27,351 bases of DNA from an uncultured Clostridia bacterium. Its GTDB lineage: Bacteria > Bacillota > Clostridia > Oscillospirales > Acutalibacteraceae. This document shows positions 14,378 to 22,600 of this stretch, piece after piece. The notes beneath the pieces are model-generated. The model did no database searches, was not told where the DNA came from, and saw only the letters and a list, made by a program, of their open reading frames with translations. The translations under genes and the position numbers were made by a program. The stretch lies in the NCBI GenBank assembly GCA_904420155.1, contig CAJFUH010000084.1:1-27351 (forward strand), in the 5' to 3' direction. Position 1 is the first letter of the stretch, and each line of letters starts with the position of its first letter.

Positions 14378-14938
14378 ATGAGAGAGCTATCGCTCAATGT
14401 CATGGACATTGTTCAGAACTCCCTCTCCGCCGGAGCCGGCCTGGTGGAAATCTCTGTGTTGGAAGATCAAAAGGCGGACCGGCTCGCCATTGTCGTTACA
14501 GACGACGGAAAGGGAATGACTGCGGAGCAGGTGTCCCATGTGATCGATCCCTTTTACACCACCCGCACCACCCGCAAGGTGGGGCTGGGGGTTCCGCTGT
14601 TTAAAATGGAAGCGGAAATGACCGGAGGGGAATTTTCCATCCAATCATCTCCTGGGGTAGGGACCACGGTAAAAGCACAGTTTGTACCTTCCAGCGTGGA
14701 TATGATCCCGTTGGGAGACATCAATGCAACGGTTGGATTGCTGATCAAATGTAATCCGGACCGGGATTTTATTTTCCGGAGGGAGAAAGACGGGCAGTCG
14801 TTTACGCTGGATACCCGGGAACTACGGGCCGTGCTGGGGGAGGACGTTCCATTGGATACCAATGAGGTTACCCAATGGATTGAAGAGTACTTAAAAGAAA
14901 ATACGCAATTACTATTCGGAGGTGCAACGGAAAGATGA
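14378..14938 (+). CDS. Histidine-kinase-type ATP-binding protein inside the hnd operon
   Basis: 186 aa. A GHKL ATPase domain fills residues 1-110: N-box LNVMDIVQNSLSAGA (about 6-20), G1 box DDGKGM (about 47-52), FYTTRTTRKVGLGVPLFK (about 63-80, F and G2 boxes) and GVGTTVKAQF. The remaining ~75 residues are a separate alpha/beta segment without a dimerisation or phosphoacceptor His domain, so it is not a normal sensor kinase. It follows hndA by 6 bp, and its stop overlaps the start of the next gene (ATGA), so it is fixed within the operon. I recall this gene in the same place in other Clostridia. Role unknown; assembly factor or redox-linked kinase are both possible. Confidence 0.85.
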   Translation: MRELSLNVMDIVQNSLSAGAGLVEISVLEDQKADRLAIVVTDDGKGMTAEQVSHVIDPFYTTRTTRKVGLGVPLFKMEAEMTGGEFSIQSSPGVGTTVKAQFVPSSVDMIPLGDINATVGLLIKCNPDRDFIFRREKDGQSFTLDTRELRAVLGEDVPLDTNEVTQWIEEYLKENTQLLFGGATER

Positions 14939-15303
14939 AATCGTTAGCAGAATTGCAGGCTATCCGGGATAGAGCCCGCAGTCAAGTAAATATCCGCGAA
15001 GAAAAAAGCAACGCGGTTCGTGTATTGGTAGGTATGGCTACCTGCGGTATCGCCGCGGGGGCCCGTCCTGTTTTGAACGCCTTTGTGGACGAAGTGGCTA
15101 AGAGGGAGCTGAAAAATGTGACCATTACTCAGACTGGCTGTATCGGCATCTGCCAGTATGAACCGGTGGTGGAAGTGATTATGCCCAACCAGGAAAAGGT
15201 GACTTATGTAAAAATGACGCCGGAAAAGGCTGTACGCGTAGTCAACGACCATATTGTGAATGGAAATGTGGTGACGGAATTCACCATCGGAGCCAATTCA
15301 TAA
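14935..15303 (+). CDS. hndB: (2Fe-2S) ferredoxin-like subunit B of NADP-reducing hydrogenase
   Basis: 122 aa, ATG overlapping the previous stop; GGAGG 9 nt upstream. It has the thioredoxin-like ferredoxin fold of HndB: MATCGIAAGARPV (C37) and TGCIGICQYEP (C69, C73). I count only three conserved cysteines at the expected places; position 42, where a second Cys of a CxxxxC pair would stand, is Ala. Whether this small subunit holds a full [2Fe-2S] cluster is therefore uncertain, although the motif looks family-typical. It is expected to join HndA, HndC and HndD in the soluble complex. Confidence 0.87.
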   Translation: MKSLAELQAIRDRARSQVNIREEKSNAVRVLVGMATCGIAAGARPVLNAFVDEVAKRELKNVTITQTGCIGICQYEPVVEVIMPNQEKVTYVKMTPEKAVRVVNDHIVNGNVVTEFTIGANS

Positions 15304-15321
15304 GCAAAGGAGGAAGCAGAA

Positions 15322-17109
15322 TTGTATCGTTCCAACGTGCTGGTGTGCGGCGGTACCGGTTGTACCTCCTCTCACAGCGAACAGATTATTGAGGAATTAA
15401 AGAAACAAATTGCGGCAAAGGGATTGGAAAAAGAAGTCAACGTGGTGCGTACCGGTTGTTTTGGCCTGTGCGCCCTGGGTCCGATTATGATTGTCTATCC
15501 CGAAGGCTGTTTTTATAGCATGGTCAAGGTGGAGGATATCCCCGAGATCGTGGAAGAGCATCTGCTCAAAGGTAGGATTGTCACCCGTCTGCTGTATCAG
15601 GAGACTGTGGCGGAAGATACCATCAAATCTTTGAACCACACGCCCTTTTATGAGAAACAGCGCCGGGTGGCTTTGCGTAATTGCGGCGTGATCAATCCGG
15701 AAGCCATTGACGAATATATCGCAATGGACGGATATGCCGCCCTGGGCAAAGTGGTCACGGAGATGACCCCGGATGAAGTCATCAAGGTGGTATTGGATTC
15801 CGGCCTGCGCGGGCGCGGCGGCGCGGGATTCCCCACCGGACGCAAGTGGGCTATGGCGGCTGCCAACAAAGCGGATCAAAAATATGTGTGCTGCAACGCC
15901 GACGAAGGCGATCCCGGCGCTTTCATGGACCGTTCCGTTCTGGAAGGCGATCCCCACGCGGTGTTGGAGGCTATGGCCATCGCGGGTTACGCCATCGGGG
16001 CCAACCAGGGATATATCTATGTGCGCGCCGAGTATCCCATCGCGGTAAAACGCTTGCAGATCGCCCTGGACCAGGCCCATGAATACGGCCTGCTGGGCAA
16101 AAATATTTTCAACTCCGGTTTTGATTTCGATATCGGTTTGCGTCTGGGAGCCGGCGCTTTTGTATGCGGCGAAGAAACCGCGCTGATGACCTCTATTGAA
16201 GGAAAGCGCGGCGAGCCCCATCCCCGTCCCCCGTATCCGGCGGTGAAGGGCCTGTTTGGCAAACCCACTATTTTGAATAATGTAGAGACCTATGCGAATA
16301 TCGCCCAGATTATTTTGAAGGGGGCCGATTGGTTCCGCTCCATGGGTACCGAGAAATCCGCCGGTACCAAGGTATTTGCTTTAGGCGGAAAGATCAAACA
16401 CACCGGGTTAGTGGAAGTCCCCATGGGTACCACCCTGCGGGAAATCGTGGAGGAAATCGGCGGCGGCATCCCCAACGGCAAAAAGTTTAAGGCGGCCCAG
16501 ACCGGCGGTCCTTCCGGCGGATGCATCCCGGCTTCCCACCTGGATATCAAGATTGATTATGACAACCTGTTGGAAATCGGTTCCATGATGGGATCCGGCG
16601 GCTTGATCGTTATGGACGAAACCACCTGTATGGTGGATATCGCAAAGTTCTTCCTGGAGTTTACCGTGGATGAATCCTGCGGAAAGTGCACCCCCTGCCG
16701 TATCGGTACCAAGCGCCTGTTGGAGATCCTGGATAAGATCACCAAGGGCGAGGGCACCATGGAAGATATCGATCGATTGGAAGAATTGTGTTACTACATA
16801 AAGGATAACGCCCTTTGCGGTTTGGGACAAACCGCCCCCAACCCAGTATTATCCACCCTTCGTTTCTTCCGCGATGAATATGAAGCGCACGTCAAGGAAC
16901 ACCGCTGCCCTGCCGGCGTATGTAAGTCCCTGCTGCGCTATGTGATTGTTGCCGATAAGTGCCGCGGTTGTACCGCCTGCTCGCGCGTATGCCCGGTTGG
17001 CGCTATCTCCGGTACGGTCAAGAACCCGCACACGATTGATACCTCCAAATGTATCAAGTGCGGCGCTTGCATGGAGAAATGTAAGTTTGACGCCATCATC
17101 AAGGAATAA
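15322..17109 (+). CDS. hndC: NuoF-like NAD(P)-binding flavin subunit C of hydrogenase
   Basis: 595 aa with a TTG start 9 nt after AAAGGAGG. Domains in order: an N-terminal thioredoxin-like [2Fe-2S] domain (1-95; CGGTGCTSSHS, then CFGLCALGP); the NuoF FMN/NADH domain with GLRGRGGAGFPTGRKW (about 162-177) and CNADEGDPGAFMDR; an SLBB domain; the NuoF-type [4Fe-4S] site SCGKCTPCRIGTKRL (about 452-466); and a C-terminal two-cluster ferredoxin (CRGCTACSRVCPVGAI and CIKCGACMEKCKFDAI). It oxidises or reduces NAD(P) through FMN and is the flavin proposed for electron bifurcation in HydABC/HndABCD complexes. It lies 19 bp after hndB and 18 bp before hydA. Confidence 0.95.
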   Translation: MYRSNVLVCGGTGCTSSHSEQIIEELKKQIAAKGLEKEVNVVRTGCFGLCALGPIMIVYPEGCFYSMVKVEDIPEIVEEHLLKGRIVTRLLYQETVAEDTIKSLNHTPFYEKQRRVALRNCGVINPEAIDEYIAMDGYAALGKVVTEMTPDEVIKVVLDSGLRGRGGAGFPTGRKWAMAAANKADQKYVCCNADEGDPGAFMDRSVLEGDPHAVLEAMAIAGYAIGANQGYIYVRAEYPIAVKRLQIALDQAHEYGLLGKNIFNSGFDFDIGLRLGAGAFVCGEETALMTSIEGKRGEPHPRPPYPAVKGLFGKPTILNNVETYANIAQIILKGADWFRSMGTEKSAGTKVFALGGKIKHTGLVEVPMGTTLREIVEEIGGGIPNGKKFKAAQTGGPSGGCIPASHLDIKIDYDNLLEIGSMMGSGGLIVMDETTCMVDIAKFFLEFTVDESCGKCTPCRIGTKRLLEILDKITKGEGTMEDIDRLEELCYYIKDNALCGLGQTAPNPVLSTLRFFRDEYEAHVKEHRCPAGVCKSLLRYVIVADKCRGCTACSRVCPVGAISGTVKNPHTIDTSKCIKCGACMEKCKFDAIIKE

Positions 17110-17127
17110 GGAAGGAGTGTGCCTACA

Positions 17128-18867
17128 ATGGAAATGGTTAATATCAAGATAAACGGCATGCCCCTGTCGGTGCCTCAGGGTTCCACCATTTTGGAGGCTG
17201 CCAGATACGCCGGAATTGAGATTCCGACCCTGTGCTATATGAAGGAAATCAACGAGATCGGCGCCTGCCGTATCTGTGTGGTAGAAGTAAAAGGGGCCCG
17301 TTCCCTGGTGACCGCCTGTGTTTATCCGGTCAACGAGGGGATGGAAGTGTTCACCAATACCCCGAAGATCCAGAAAGCCAGAAAGACCACGCTGGAGTTG
17401 ATCCTTTCCACCCACGATAAAAGCTGCCTGTCCTGCGTCCGCAGCGGCAGCTGCGAACTGCAAAAGCTGTGCAACGACTATGGGGTGGACGACGTGCACC
17501 GCTATGAGGGGAGCACCCCCCGCTATGAAAAAGACGAGACCACCCTGCATTTGGTGCGGGATAACAACAAGTGCATCTTATGCCGCCGCTGCGTGGCGGC
17601 CTGTGAGCAGCAAAAAGTTGCGGTGATCGGCCCCAATGGCCGTGGATTTGATACCCATATCGCTTGCGCTTTTGAGAAACAGCTGGGAGACGTGGCTTGC
17701 GTGTCCTGCGGCCAATGTATCGTCAATTGTCCCACCGGAGCGCTGACCGAGCGCGACCAGTGTGAAGAAGTGATTGCTGCGTTAAACGATCCCTCTAAGC
17801 ATGTCATCGTACATACGGCTCCTTCCATCCGCGCCACATTGGGCGAAGCCTTTGGGATGCCCATCGGCACCAATGTAGAAGGGAAAATGGTAGCCGCTTT
17901 GCGCCGTTTGGGATTTGACAAGGTGTTTGACACCGATTTCGGCGCAGACCTGACCATCATGGAAGAGGCCAACGAATTCATCGAGAGAGTACAAAACGGC
18001 GGCGTTTTGCCCATGATTACCTCCTGCTCTCCCGGATGGGTCAAATTCTGTGAACATTATTATCCGGAACTGCTGCCCCATCTGTCCTCCTGTAAATCCC
18101 CGCAGCAGATGACCGGCGCTATTATCAAAACCTGGTATGCGGAAAGGAATGGTATCGACCCCAAAGATATCGTGGTGGTCAGCATCATGCCTTGCACCGC
18201 CAAAAAGTTTGAAGTGGAACGGGACGACCAGTCCGCCGCCGGGGTTCCGGATGTGGATATTGCTCTGACAACGCGTGAGCTGGCCCGTTTGATCAACCGT
18301 GCCCATATCAACTTTACCCTGTTGCCGGACGAAGAATTTGATCCGCTGTTGGGCGAGGCTACCGGCGCGGGCGTAATTTTCGGCGCGACCGGCGGCGTCA
18401 TGGAAGCGGCCCTCCGTACCGCCGCAGATACCCTGGAAGGAAAATCTCTGGATTCCATCGAATATCATGAGATACGCGGCACACAGGGATATAAGGAAGC
18501 CACTTATAAAGTGGCGGGAATGGACGTCCATGTCGCGGTAGTCAGCGGGCTGAAAAATGCCGACGAACTTTTGAAGAAGATCAAGAGCGGGGAGGCTAAT
18601 TATCAATTTGTTGAGGTAATGTGCTGCCCCGGCGGCTGTGTCAACGGCGGCGGCCAGCCCATCCAGCCCGCCAGCGTGCGCAACTTTACCGATCTGAAAG
18701 CCATGCGCGCAAAAGCCCTTTATGATGAGGACAAGAACCTGCCGCTGAGAAAATCCCATGACAATCCGGCGATTCAAAAACTGTATGCCGAATATCTGGA
18801 GAAACCCGGAAGCCACAAAGCCCACGAGATCCTGCATACCACCTATGTAGCCAGAAAGAGATTTTAA
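17128..18867 (+). CDS. hndD: NAD(P)-linked [FeFe]-hydrogenase catalytic subunit (HydA/HndD)
   Basis: 579 aa from the ATG at 17128; GGAG lies 10 nt upstream, while a GTG at 17119 is too close to it. Clusters in order: [2Fe-2S] C36, C47, C50, C64; His-ligated [4Fe-4S] H96, C100, C103, C109; two [4Fe-4S] C149-C152-C155-C159 and C191-C194-C197-C201; then the H-cluster domain with P1 TSCSPGW (from 298), P2 MPCTAKKFE (C356) and P3 VMCCPGGCVNGGG (C500, C504). This is the trimeric/tetrameric group A type that evolves or consumes H2 in the cytoplasm with ferredoxin and NAD(P)H. It ends the operon. The maturases HydE, HydF and HydG are not in the window. Confidence 0.96.
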   Translation: MEMVNIKINGMPLSVPQGSTILEAARYAGIEIPTLCYMKEINEIGACRICVVEVKGARSLVTACVYPVNEGMEVFTNTPKIQKARKTTLELILSTHDKSCLSCVRSGSCELQKLCNDYGVDDVHRYEGSTPRYEKDETTLHLVRDNNKCILCRRCVAACEQQKVAVIGPNGRGFDTHIACAFEKQLGDVACVSCGQCIVNCPTGALTERDQCEEVIAALNDPSKHVIVHTAPSIRATLGEAFGMPIGTNVEGKMVAALRRLGFDKVFDTDFGADLTIMEEANEFIERVQNGGVLPMITSCSPGWVKFCEHYYPELLPHLSSCKSPQQMTGAIIKTWYAERNGIDPKDIVVVSIMPCTAKKFEVERDDQSAAGVPDVDIALTTRELARLINRAHINFTLLPDEEFDPLLGEATGAGVIFGATGGVMEAALRTAADTLEGKSLDSIEYHEIRGTQGYKEATYKVAGMDVHVAVVSGLKNADELLKKIKSGEANYQFVEVMCCPGGCVNGGGQPIQPASVRNFTDLKAMRAKALYDEDKNLPLRKSHDNPAIQKLYAEYLEKPGSHKAHEILHTTYVARKRF

Positions 18868-18883
18868 TCATAACTTAAGAAAT

Positions 18884-18930
18884 AAGACAGCGCTTAGCCT
18901 GCAAAAGGGTTAAACGCTGTCTTTTATTTA
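18884..18930 (+). terminator. Terminator of the hnd operon
   Basis: 9-bp stem (18884-18892 with 18915-18923), extended by inner TTA/TAA pairing, and followed by TTATTTATT. Confidence 0.85.
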
Positions 18931-19083
18931 TTGGGCGATATGGTAAAAAACAGCTGATTTTACGAGGGATACGCCATTTATTCATCGGTTATCAAAAATA
19001 GACCCCGGGAATGGAAATCAGATTGGGAAGTAAAGCTTTGTATTATAGCTGGGAAAATAAATTAAGAAAAAAATAAAAAATGC

Positions 19084-19112
19084 TTGCATTTTACAAAATA
19101 ACCTGATATAAT
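19084..19112 (+). promoter_or_regulatory. tRNA-Pro promoter
   Basis: -35 TTGCAT (19084-19089), 17-bp spacer, -10 TATAAT (19107-19112) with a TGn extension; start expected near 19119, about 11 nt before the mature 5' end. Confidence 0.75.
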
Positions 19113-19129
19113 AATCGACGTTGACATTT

Positions 19130-19206
19130 CCGGGTGTGGCGCAGCTTGGTAGCGCGCTTGAATGGGGTTCAAGAGGCCGTGAGTTCGATTCTCGCCACTC
19201 GGACCA
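19130..19206 (+). tRNA. tRNA-Pro (anticodon GGG)
   Basis: 77 nt with encoded CCA. The acceptor stem CCGGGTG/CACTCGG has one G-U pair, followed by discriminator A and CCA. D arm GCGC/GCGC with loop AGCTTGGTA; anticodon stem CTTGA/TCAAG with loop ATGGGGT, giving anticodon GGG at 34-36; T arm GTGAG/CTCGC with TTCGATT. All expected invariant positions are present, and it has its own promoter and terminator. GGG at position 34 reads CCC and CCU proline codons. Confidence 0.96.
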
Positions 19207-19240
19207 TGGGTGAGTCCTTAATAGGACTCACCCATTTTTT
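19206..19240 (+). terminator. Terminator directly after the tRNA
   Basis: Perfect 12-bp stem (19206-19217 with 19224-19235), 6-nt loop, followed by TTTTTT. The stem starts on the last base of the tRNA, so processing must compete with hairpin formation. Confidence 0.92.
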
Positions 19241-19364
19241 ATGCAAATTGCTGATTTTGAAATTTTTTGATTTTTCTTGCACCCAAACGTGCAGATTCTT
19301 ACTTATTTCTCTCTACGGGTAGAAGAATACTTTATTCTAACTACTTACAAAGGAGAAAAAGGAA

Positions 19365-19517
19365 ATGTACTATAAGCAAAGTACAGGAACAATTTTGGTG
19401 CACAGATCAACAGATATGCCAAGCTGGGTTCAGTGGACGAAAACTCCGCGAAAGCATTTATCGATACACCGGAAGATCTGTCCGACTATTATGCGTAGAA
19501 CAGCTGTGACAGGCTAG
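19365..19517 (+). pseudogene. Probable frameshifted micro-gene (~44 codons)
   Basis: An ATG at 19365 has a good AGGAG ribosome binding site 9 nt upstream and opens a 50-codon frame with an unnatural composition. From about 19380 another frame reads a well-behaved peptide (KYRNNFGAQINRYAKLGSV, then DENSAKAFIDTPEDLSDYYA) ending at TAG 19496-19498. That frame has no start of its own: a TAA precedes it at about 19373. A single inserted or lost base near 19374-19380 would join MYYK to this peptide as a ~44-aa acidic protein. A perfect terminator follows at 19551. This suggests either a recent pseudogene, a base-call error, or programmed frameshifting. I recognise no family. Confidence 0.4.
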
Positions 19518-19550
19518 GCCGTTTTAGATCCATAACAATATGATAAATAG

Positions 19551-19586
19551 ACAAGGGTAGAAGCGTTTGCTCCTACCCTTGTTTTT
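19551..19586 (+). terminator. Terminator of the micro-gene unit
   Basis: 10-bp stem (19551-19560 with 19573-19582) continued after one mismatch by AGC/GCT around GTTT, then TTTTT. It shows that the otherwise gene-poor stretch 19241-19586 is transcribed. Confidence 0.9.
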
Positions 19587-19936
19587 ATACGATCCATATG
19601 GGAAATTTTTTCTGAATTTTCCCGATCATTTATACATGGTTCTCAGGCTTGAGCCGGGAGATATATGGGATAATCGGTAATCTTTTGATTACAGAGATTT
19701 ACGATTTTTCCCATCATAAGAGCAAAGATAACGGCCCATACAATCCCCGAATATTTTATGAAGTAATTTTTTCTATGTATGACCTCATCTGTTCCCAATT
19801 TTTAATGGTTTTCTATGTACTGTGCTTTTCGATATCATTCTCCTTTTCCTAGGGGTCGTAAAGTTTTTCCTATCCTTCATACAAGGGAATTCTAGGATGA
19901 AGTTTGCTTTTGGAAGAAGAAAAATGGCAATTCCCC
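19587..19936. other. Gene-free AT-rich spacer before pyrK
   Basis: About 350 bp between the micro-gene terminator and the pyrK promoter. A 67-codon frame at 19649-19852 has no ribosome binding site and a low-complexity C-terminus, so I do not count it. I see no repeat, tRNA or clear hairpin here. Confidence 0.5.
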
Positions 19937-19965
19937 TTGTCTGTAATCAGGAAAGAAGGTAGAAT
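19937..19965 (+). promoter_or_regulatory. pyrK-pyrD promoter
   Basis: -35 TTGTCT (19937-19942), 17-bp spacer, -10 TAGAAT (19960-19965). Predicted leader about 30 nt, too short for a PyrR-type attenuator. Confidence 0.6.
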
Positions 19966-20000
19966 AATAGTAACAAAGAAAGATCATTGGGGGAAAGAGC

Positions 20001-20771
20001 ATGAAATTTGATACACAGCTGTGCAGGCTGTTAGAAAAAAAAGAGCTGGCGCCCGGTATCTTCGATTTTTGGGTGGAAAATGAGCTGTTTGCCCAGAGCG
20101 CGCAGCCGGGACAGTTTGCCCATCTGCTGGTACCTGGAAAAACCTTGAGACGCCCTATTTCCATTTGCGATGTGGATGCCGGCCGAAAAGCCCTTCGGCT
20201 GGTGTTTGAGGTGAGAGGGGAAGGCACAGAGGTTTTGTCCCGGACCAACCCGGGGGAAACATTGGATATCCTGGCCCCTTTAGGGCATGGATTTTCCTTG
20301 GGTTCTCCTGATGAAAAAGCGGTGTTTGTAGGAGGCGGTATTGGGGTTCCTCCCCTGCTGTACGCCGCGCGCCGCTATGGGAAAAACGCCACGGTAATCC
20401 TGGGATTCCGGAACAAAGACGCCGTCATTTTGGAACAGGATTTCCGTGATGCGGGATGTCAGGTGATTGTGGCCACCGACGACGGCAGTTATGGGGTCCA
20501 CGGTTTTGTTACCGCCTGTTTGCAGGACGTTTTACAGCAGCCGGCGGACGTCGTATACGCCTGTGGGCCCACCCCGATGCTGAAAGCTGTATCCGTATCC
20601 GCCCAGGAAAAAGGGATTCCCTGCCAGGTCTCTTTGGAAGAGCGTATGGGATGCGGGGTAGGGGCCTGTTTGGTGTGCGCCTGCAAAATCAAGGTACATG
20701 GAAAGGAACAGTTCCTCCATGTCTGTAAGGATGGACCGGTATTTGATGCAAAGGAAGTGGTGTGGGGATGA
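20001..20771 (+). CDS. pyrK: Dihydroorotate dehydrogenase electron transfer subunit
   Basis: 256 aa, ATG start after GGGGGAAAG. PyrK carries FAD and a [2Fe-2S] cluster and passes electrons from PyrD to NAD+. The FAD site shows in RRPISICDV (about 50-58), the nucleotide-binding turn in FVGGGIGVPPLLYAARRYG (about 110-128), and the Fe-S ligands are C218, C223, C226 and C242 near the C-terminus (CGVGACLVC). It is translationally coupled to pyrD through an ATGA overlap. No other pyrimidine genes are in view, so the biosynthetic set is split. Confidence 0.95.
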   Translation: MKFDTQLCRLLEKKELAPGIFDFWVENELFAQSAQPGQFAHLLVPGKTLRRPISICDVDAGRKALRLVFEVRGEGTEVLSRTNPGETLDILAPLGHGFSLGSPDEKAVFVGGGIGVPPLLYAARRYGKNATVILGFRNKDAVILEQDFRDAGCQVIVATDDGSYGVHGFVTACLQDVLQQPADVVYACGPTPMLKAVSVSAQEKGIPCQVSLEERMGCGVGACLVCACKIKVHGKEQFLHVCKDGPVFDAKEVVWG

Positions 20772-21679
20772 CAGATTTATCAGTAAATATTGCAGGGGTT
20801 ACGCTGCATAACCCGGTGATTACCGCGTCGGGAACCTTTGGGTTTGGACATGAATACGCGGAGTTTTATCCGCTGTCCAAACTGGGAGGCATTTCCTGCA
20901 AGGGAATTACCCTGGAGGAACGGTTGGGAAATCCGCCTCCCCGCATTGCGGAAACACCGTCCGGTATGCTGAATGCCGTGGGCCTGCAAAACCCGGGGGT
21001 CGACCATTTTATCCGGCAGGACCTGCCCTGGCTGAAACAGCAGGGAACAGCGGTCATCGCCAATATCGCCGGCAATACGCCGGAGGAATACTGCACTATG
21101 GCGGAAAAATTGTCCGACAGCGATGTAGACCTGATTGAGATGAATATCTCCTGCCCCAATGTTAAGCATGGAGGGGTACAATTTGGGACTTCCTGCCAGT
21201 CGGTGGGGGAAATCACGCGCCAGGTGCGTCGGCATTGCACCAAGCCTTTGATGGTCAAGCTGTCTCCCAATGTGGCGGATATTGTATCCATTGCCAAAGC
21301 AGCGGAAAGCGAAGGCGCGGACGCCCTTTCCCTGATCAATACCTTGACGGGCATGCGGATCGATATCCGCACCCGCCGCCCTATCATCCGCAACAATACC
21401 GGCGGCCTTTCCGGTCCTGCGGTATTTCCGGTAGCCGTGCGCATGGTGTGGCAGGTGAGCAGCGCTGTACAGATCCCCGTTGTGGGGATGGGAGGGATTT
21501 CCACCTGGAAAGACGCCGTCGAGATGATTATGGCGGGAGCGTCTGCGATCCAAATCGGGACGGTCCTGTTTTCCGATCCTTACGCCCCCATTAAAATTGT
21601 GGAAGGATTACAGGCTTATTTGGAGGAACAGGGAATAGATTCTATTTCTCAATTGACAGGAAGTGTACAGCCATGGTAA
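20768..21679 (+). CDS. pyrD: Dihydroorotate dehydrogenase, class 1B catalytic subunit
   Basis: 303 aa from the ATG at 20768 that overlaps the pyrK stop. It oxidises dihydroorotate to orotate with FMN, in an alpha2-beta2 complex with PyrK. Motifs: VITASGTFGFGHEY (about 18-31), the catalytic loop NISCPNVKHGG with Cys129 as the base typical of class 1, VKLSPNV, SLINTLTGM, and the FMN-phosphate loop GMGGISTWKDAVEMI near the C-terminus. The following gene starts within its last codons, so all three genes are one transcription unit. Confidence 0.96.
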   Translation: MTDLSVNIAGVTLHNPVITASGTFGFGHEYAEFYPLSKLGGISCKGITLEERLGNPPPRIAETPSGMLNAVGLQNPGVDHFIRQDLPWLKQQGTAVIANIAGNTPEEYCTMAEKLSDSDVDLIEMNISCPNVKHGGVQFGTSCQSVGEITRQVRRHCTKPLMVKLSPNVADIVSIAKAAESEGADALSLINTLTGMRIDIRTRRPIIRNNTGGLSGPAVFPVAVRMVWQVSSAVQIPVVGMGGISTWKDAVEMIMAGASAIQIGTVLFSDPYAPIKIVEGLQAYLEEQGIDSISQLTGSVQPW

Positions 21680-22368
21680 AACCGGAAGGCGTCACCAGGA
21701 TTCTTCTGGTGCGCCATTGCGAAGCCCAGGGAAATGTCAAACGGGTTTTCCAGGGCCATACAGACGCCCCTATCAGCGAAAATGGGAAAAAACAGCTGGA
21801 TCTGCTGGCTCTGCGCCTGCGTAATGAGACGATCGACGCGATTTATTCCAGCCCGTTGCAGCGCGCCTATCAAACGGCAGAGGCCATTAATCAGTTCCAT
21901 CACCTGCCTATTCATACCAAAGAAGAATTGATGGAAATTGGAGGGGGAAGCTGGGAAGGAAAGCCCTGGGCGGATTTCCCGGTCATAGATCCCCAGCAGT
22001 CTTATTATTGGGACTACGAACCATACCGTTTTGCCCCAGCCGGCGGGGAGCCCATGCGGCAGGTATATGAGAGGGTACAGCGCGCCATCCTAGAAATTGT
22101 AAAGGAAAACGTGGAAAAGACTGTCTGTGTCACTTCCCATGGATGTGCCATCCGGAATATATTGTGCTGGGCTTTGGGATATCCTTTTGAAAAGCTTAAC
22201 GAGGTGGATTGGGGCGATAATACGGCTATCAGCGTGATTGATTTTGATTCTTCCTTCCATCCTACCGTGGTTATCCAAAACGACGCTTCCCATCTAAGCG
22301 CGGAGGTTTCCACGTTCGCCAAACAAGATTGGTGGCACCGCTCAAAACGAATCCCACCCCAGGAATAA
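21673..22368 (+). CDS. Histidine phosphatase family protein (phosphoglycerate-mutase-like)
   Basis: 231 aa; its ATG lies 7 bp inside pyrD. The branch-1 histidine phosphatase pattern is visible: phosphoacceptor His in LLVRHCEAQGN (about 12-22), YSSPLQRAYQTAEAI (about 58-72) with the second Arg, a Glu in LMEIGGGSWEG, and the second His in VTSHGCAIRN (about 153-162). The canonical RHG triplet is RHC here, a small but real change next to the phosphorylated His. Substrate is unknown; overlap with pyrD may reflect a nucleotide or phosphosugar link, or simply packing. Confidence 0.88.
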   Translation: MVKPEGVTRILLVRHCEAQGNVKRVFQGHTDAPISENGKKQLDLLALRLRNETIDAIYSSPLQRAYQTAEAINQFHHLPIHTKEELMEIGGGSWEGKPWADFPVIDPQQSYYWDYEPYRFAPAGGEPMRQVYERVQRAILEIVKENVEKTVCVTSHGCAIRNILCWALGYPFEKLNEVDWGDNTAISVIDFDSSFHPTVVIQNDASHLSAEVSTFAKQDWWHRSKRIPPQE

Positions 22369-22384
22369 GGAAAAAGAGAGAAAC

Positions 22385-22422
22385 AAAAAGCATCCCGTCC
22401 AGGAGATGGGTGTTGCTTTTTT
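22385..22422 (+). terminator. Terminator of the pyrK-pyrD-phosphatase operon
   Basis: AAAAAGCA (22385-22392) pairs with TGCTTTTT (22414-22421), with a further CCC/GGG pairing inside and the T run forming the tail. Confidence 0.75.
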
Positions 22423-22535
22423 AGTACATAGGCAGCTGTATATATTTTAAGCTTTTGGGGGATAATTTCCGCTCCCCTTTCGGAAACAGTGCATACCCTA
22501 AAAGAAAGGATTGCTTTTATGAACCGGTGGGATCC

Positions 22536-22563
22536 TTGATTGATCTATCTAGTTTTTTACTAT
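22536..22563 (+). promoter_or_regulatory. Possible ruvX-vanZ promoter
   Basis: -35 TTGATT (22536-22541), 16-bp spacer, -10 TACTAT (22558-22563). Only a moderate match, but well placed about 35 bp before the ruvX start. The rest of 22423-22535 holds no gene. Confidence 0.4.
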
Positions 22564-22600
22564 TCGTGACAGTAAGAGGAGAGTAGGTGGGGAGAAAAGA

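Noticed and set aside
15397..18837. Long minus-strand frames opposite hndC and hndD (274, 233 and 351 codons)
   Set aside because: Shadows caused by the GC-biased third codon positions of the hydrogenase genes; no family motifs.
19649..19852. 67-codon + strand frame before pyrK
   Set aside because: No ribosome binding site; ends in a repetitive Phe/Ser stretch; no recognisable family.
22500..22560. T-box-like GGTGGGATCC before ruvX
   Set aside because: It lacks the following CGCG, any Stem I or terminator/antiterminator pair, and ruvX is not a T-box target.
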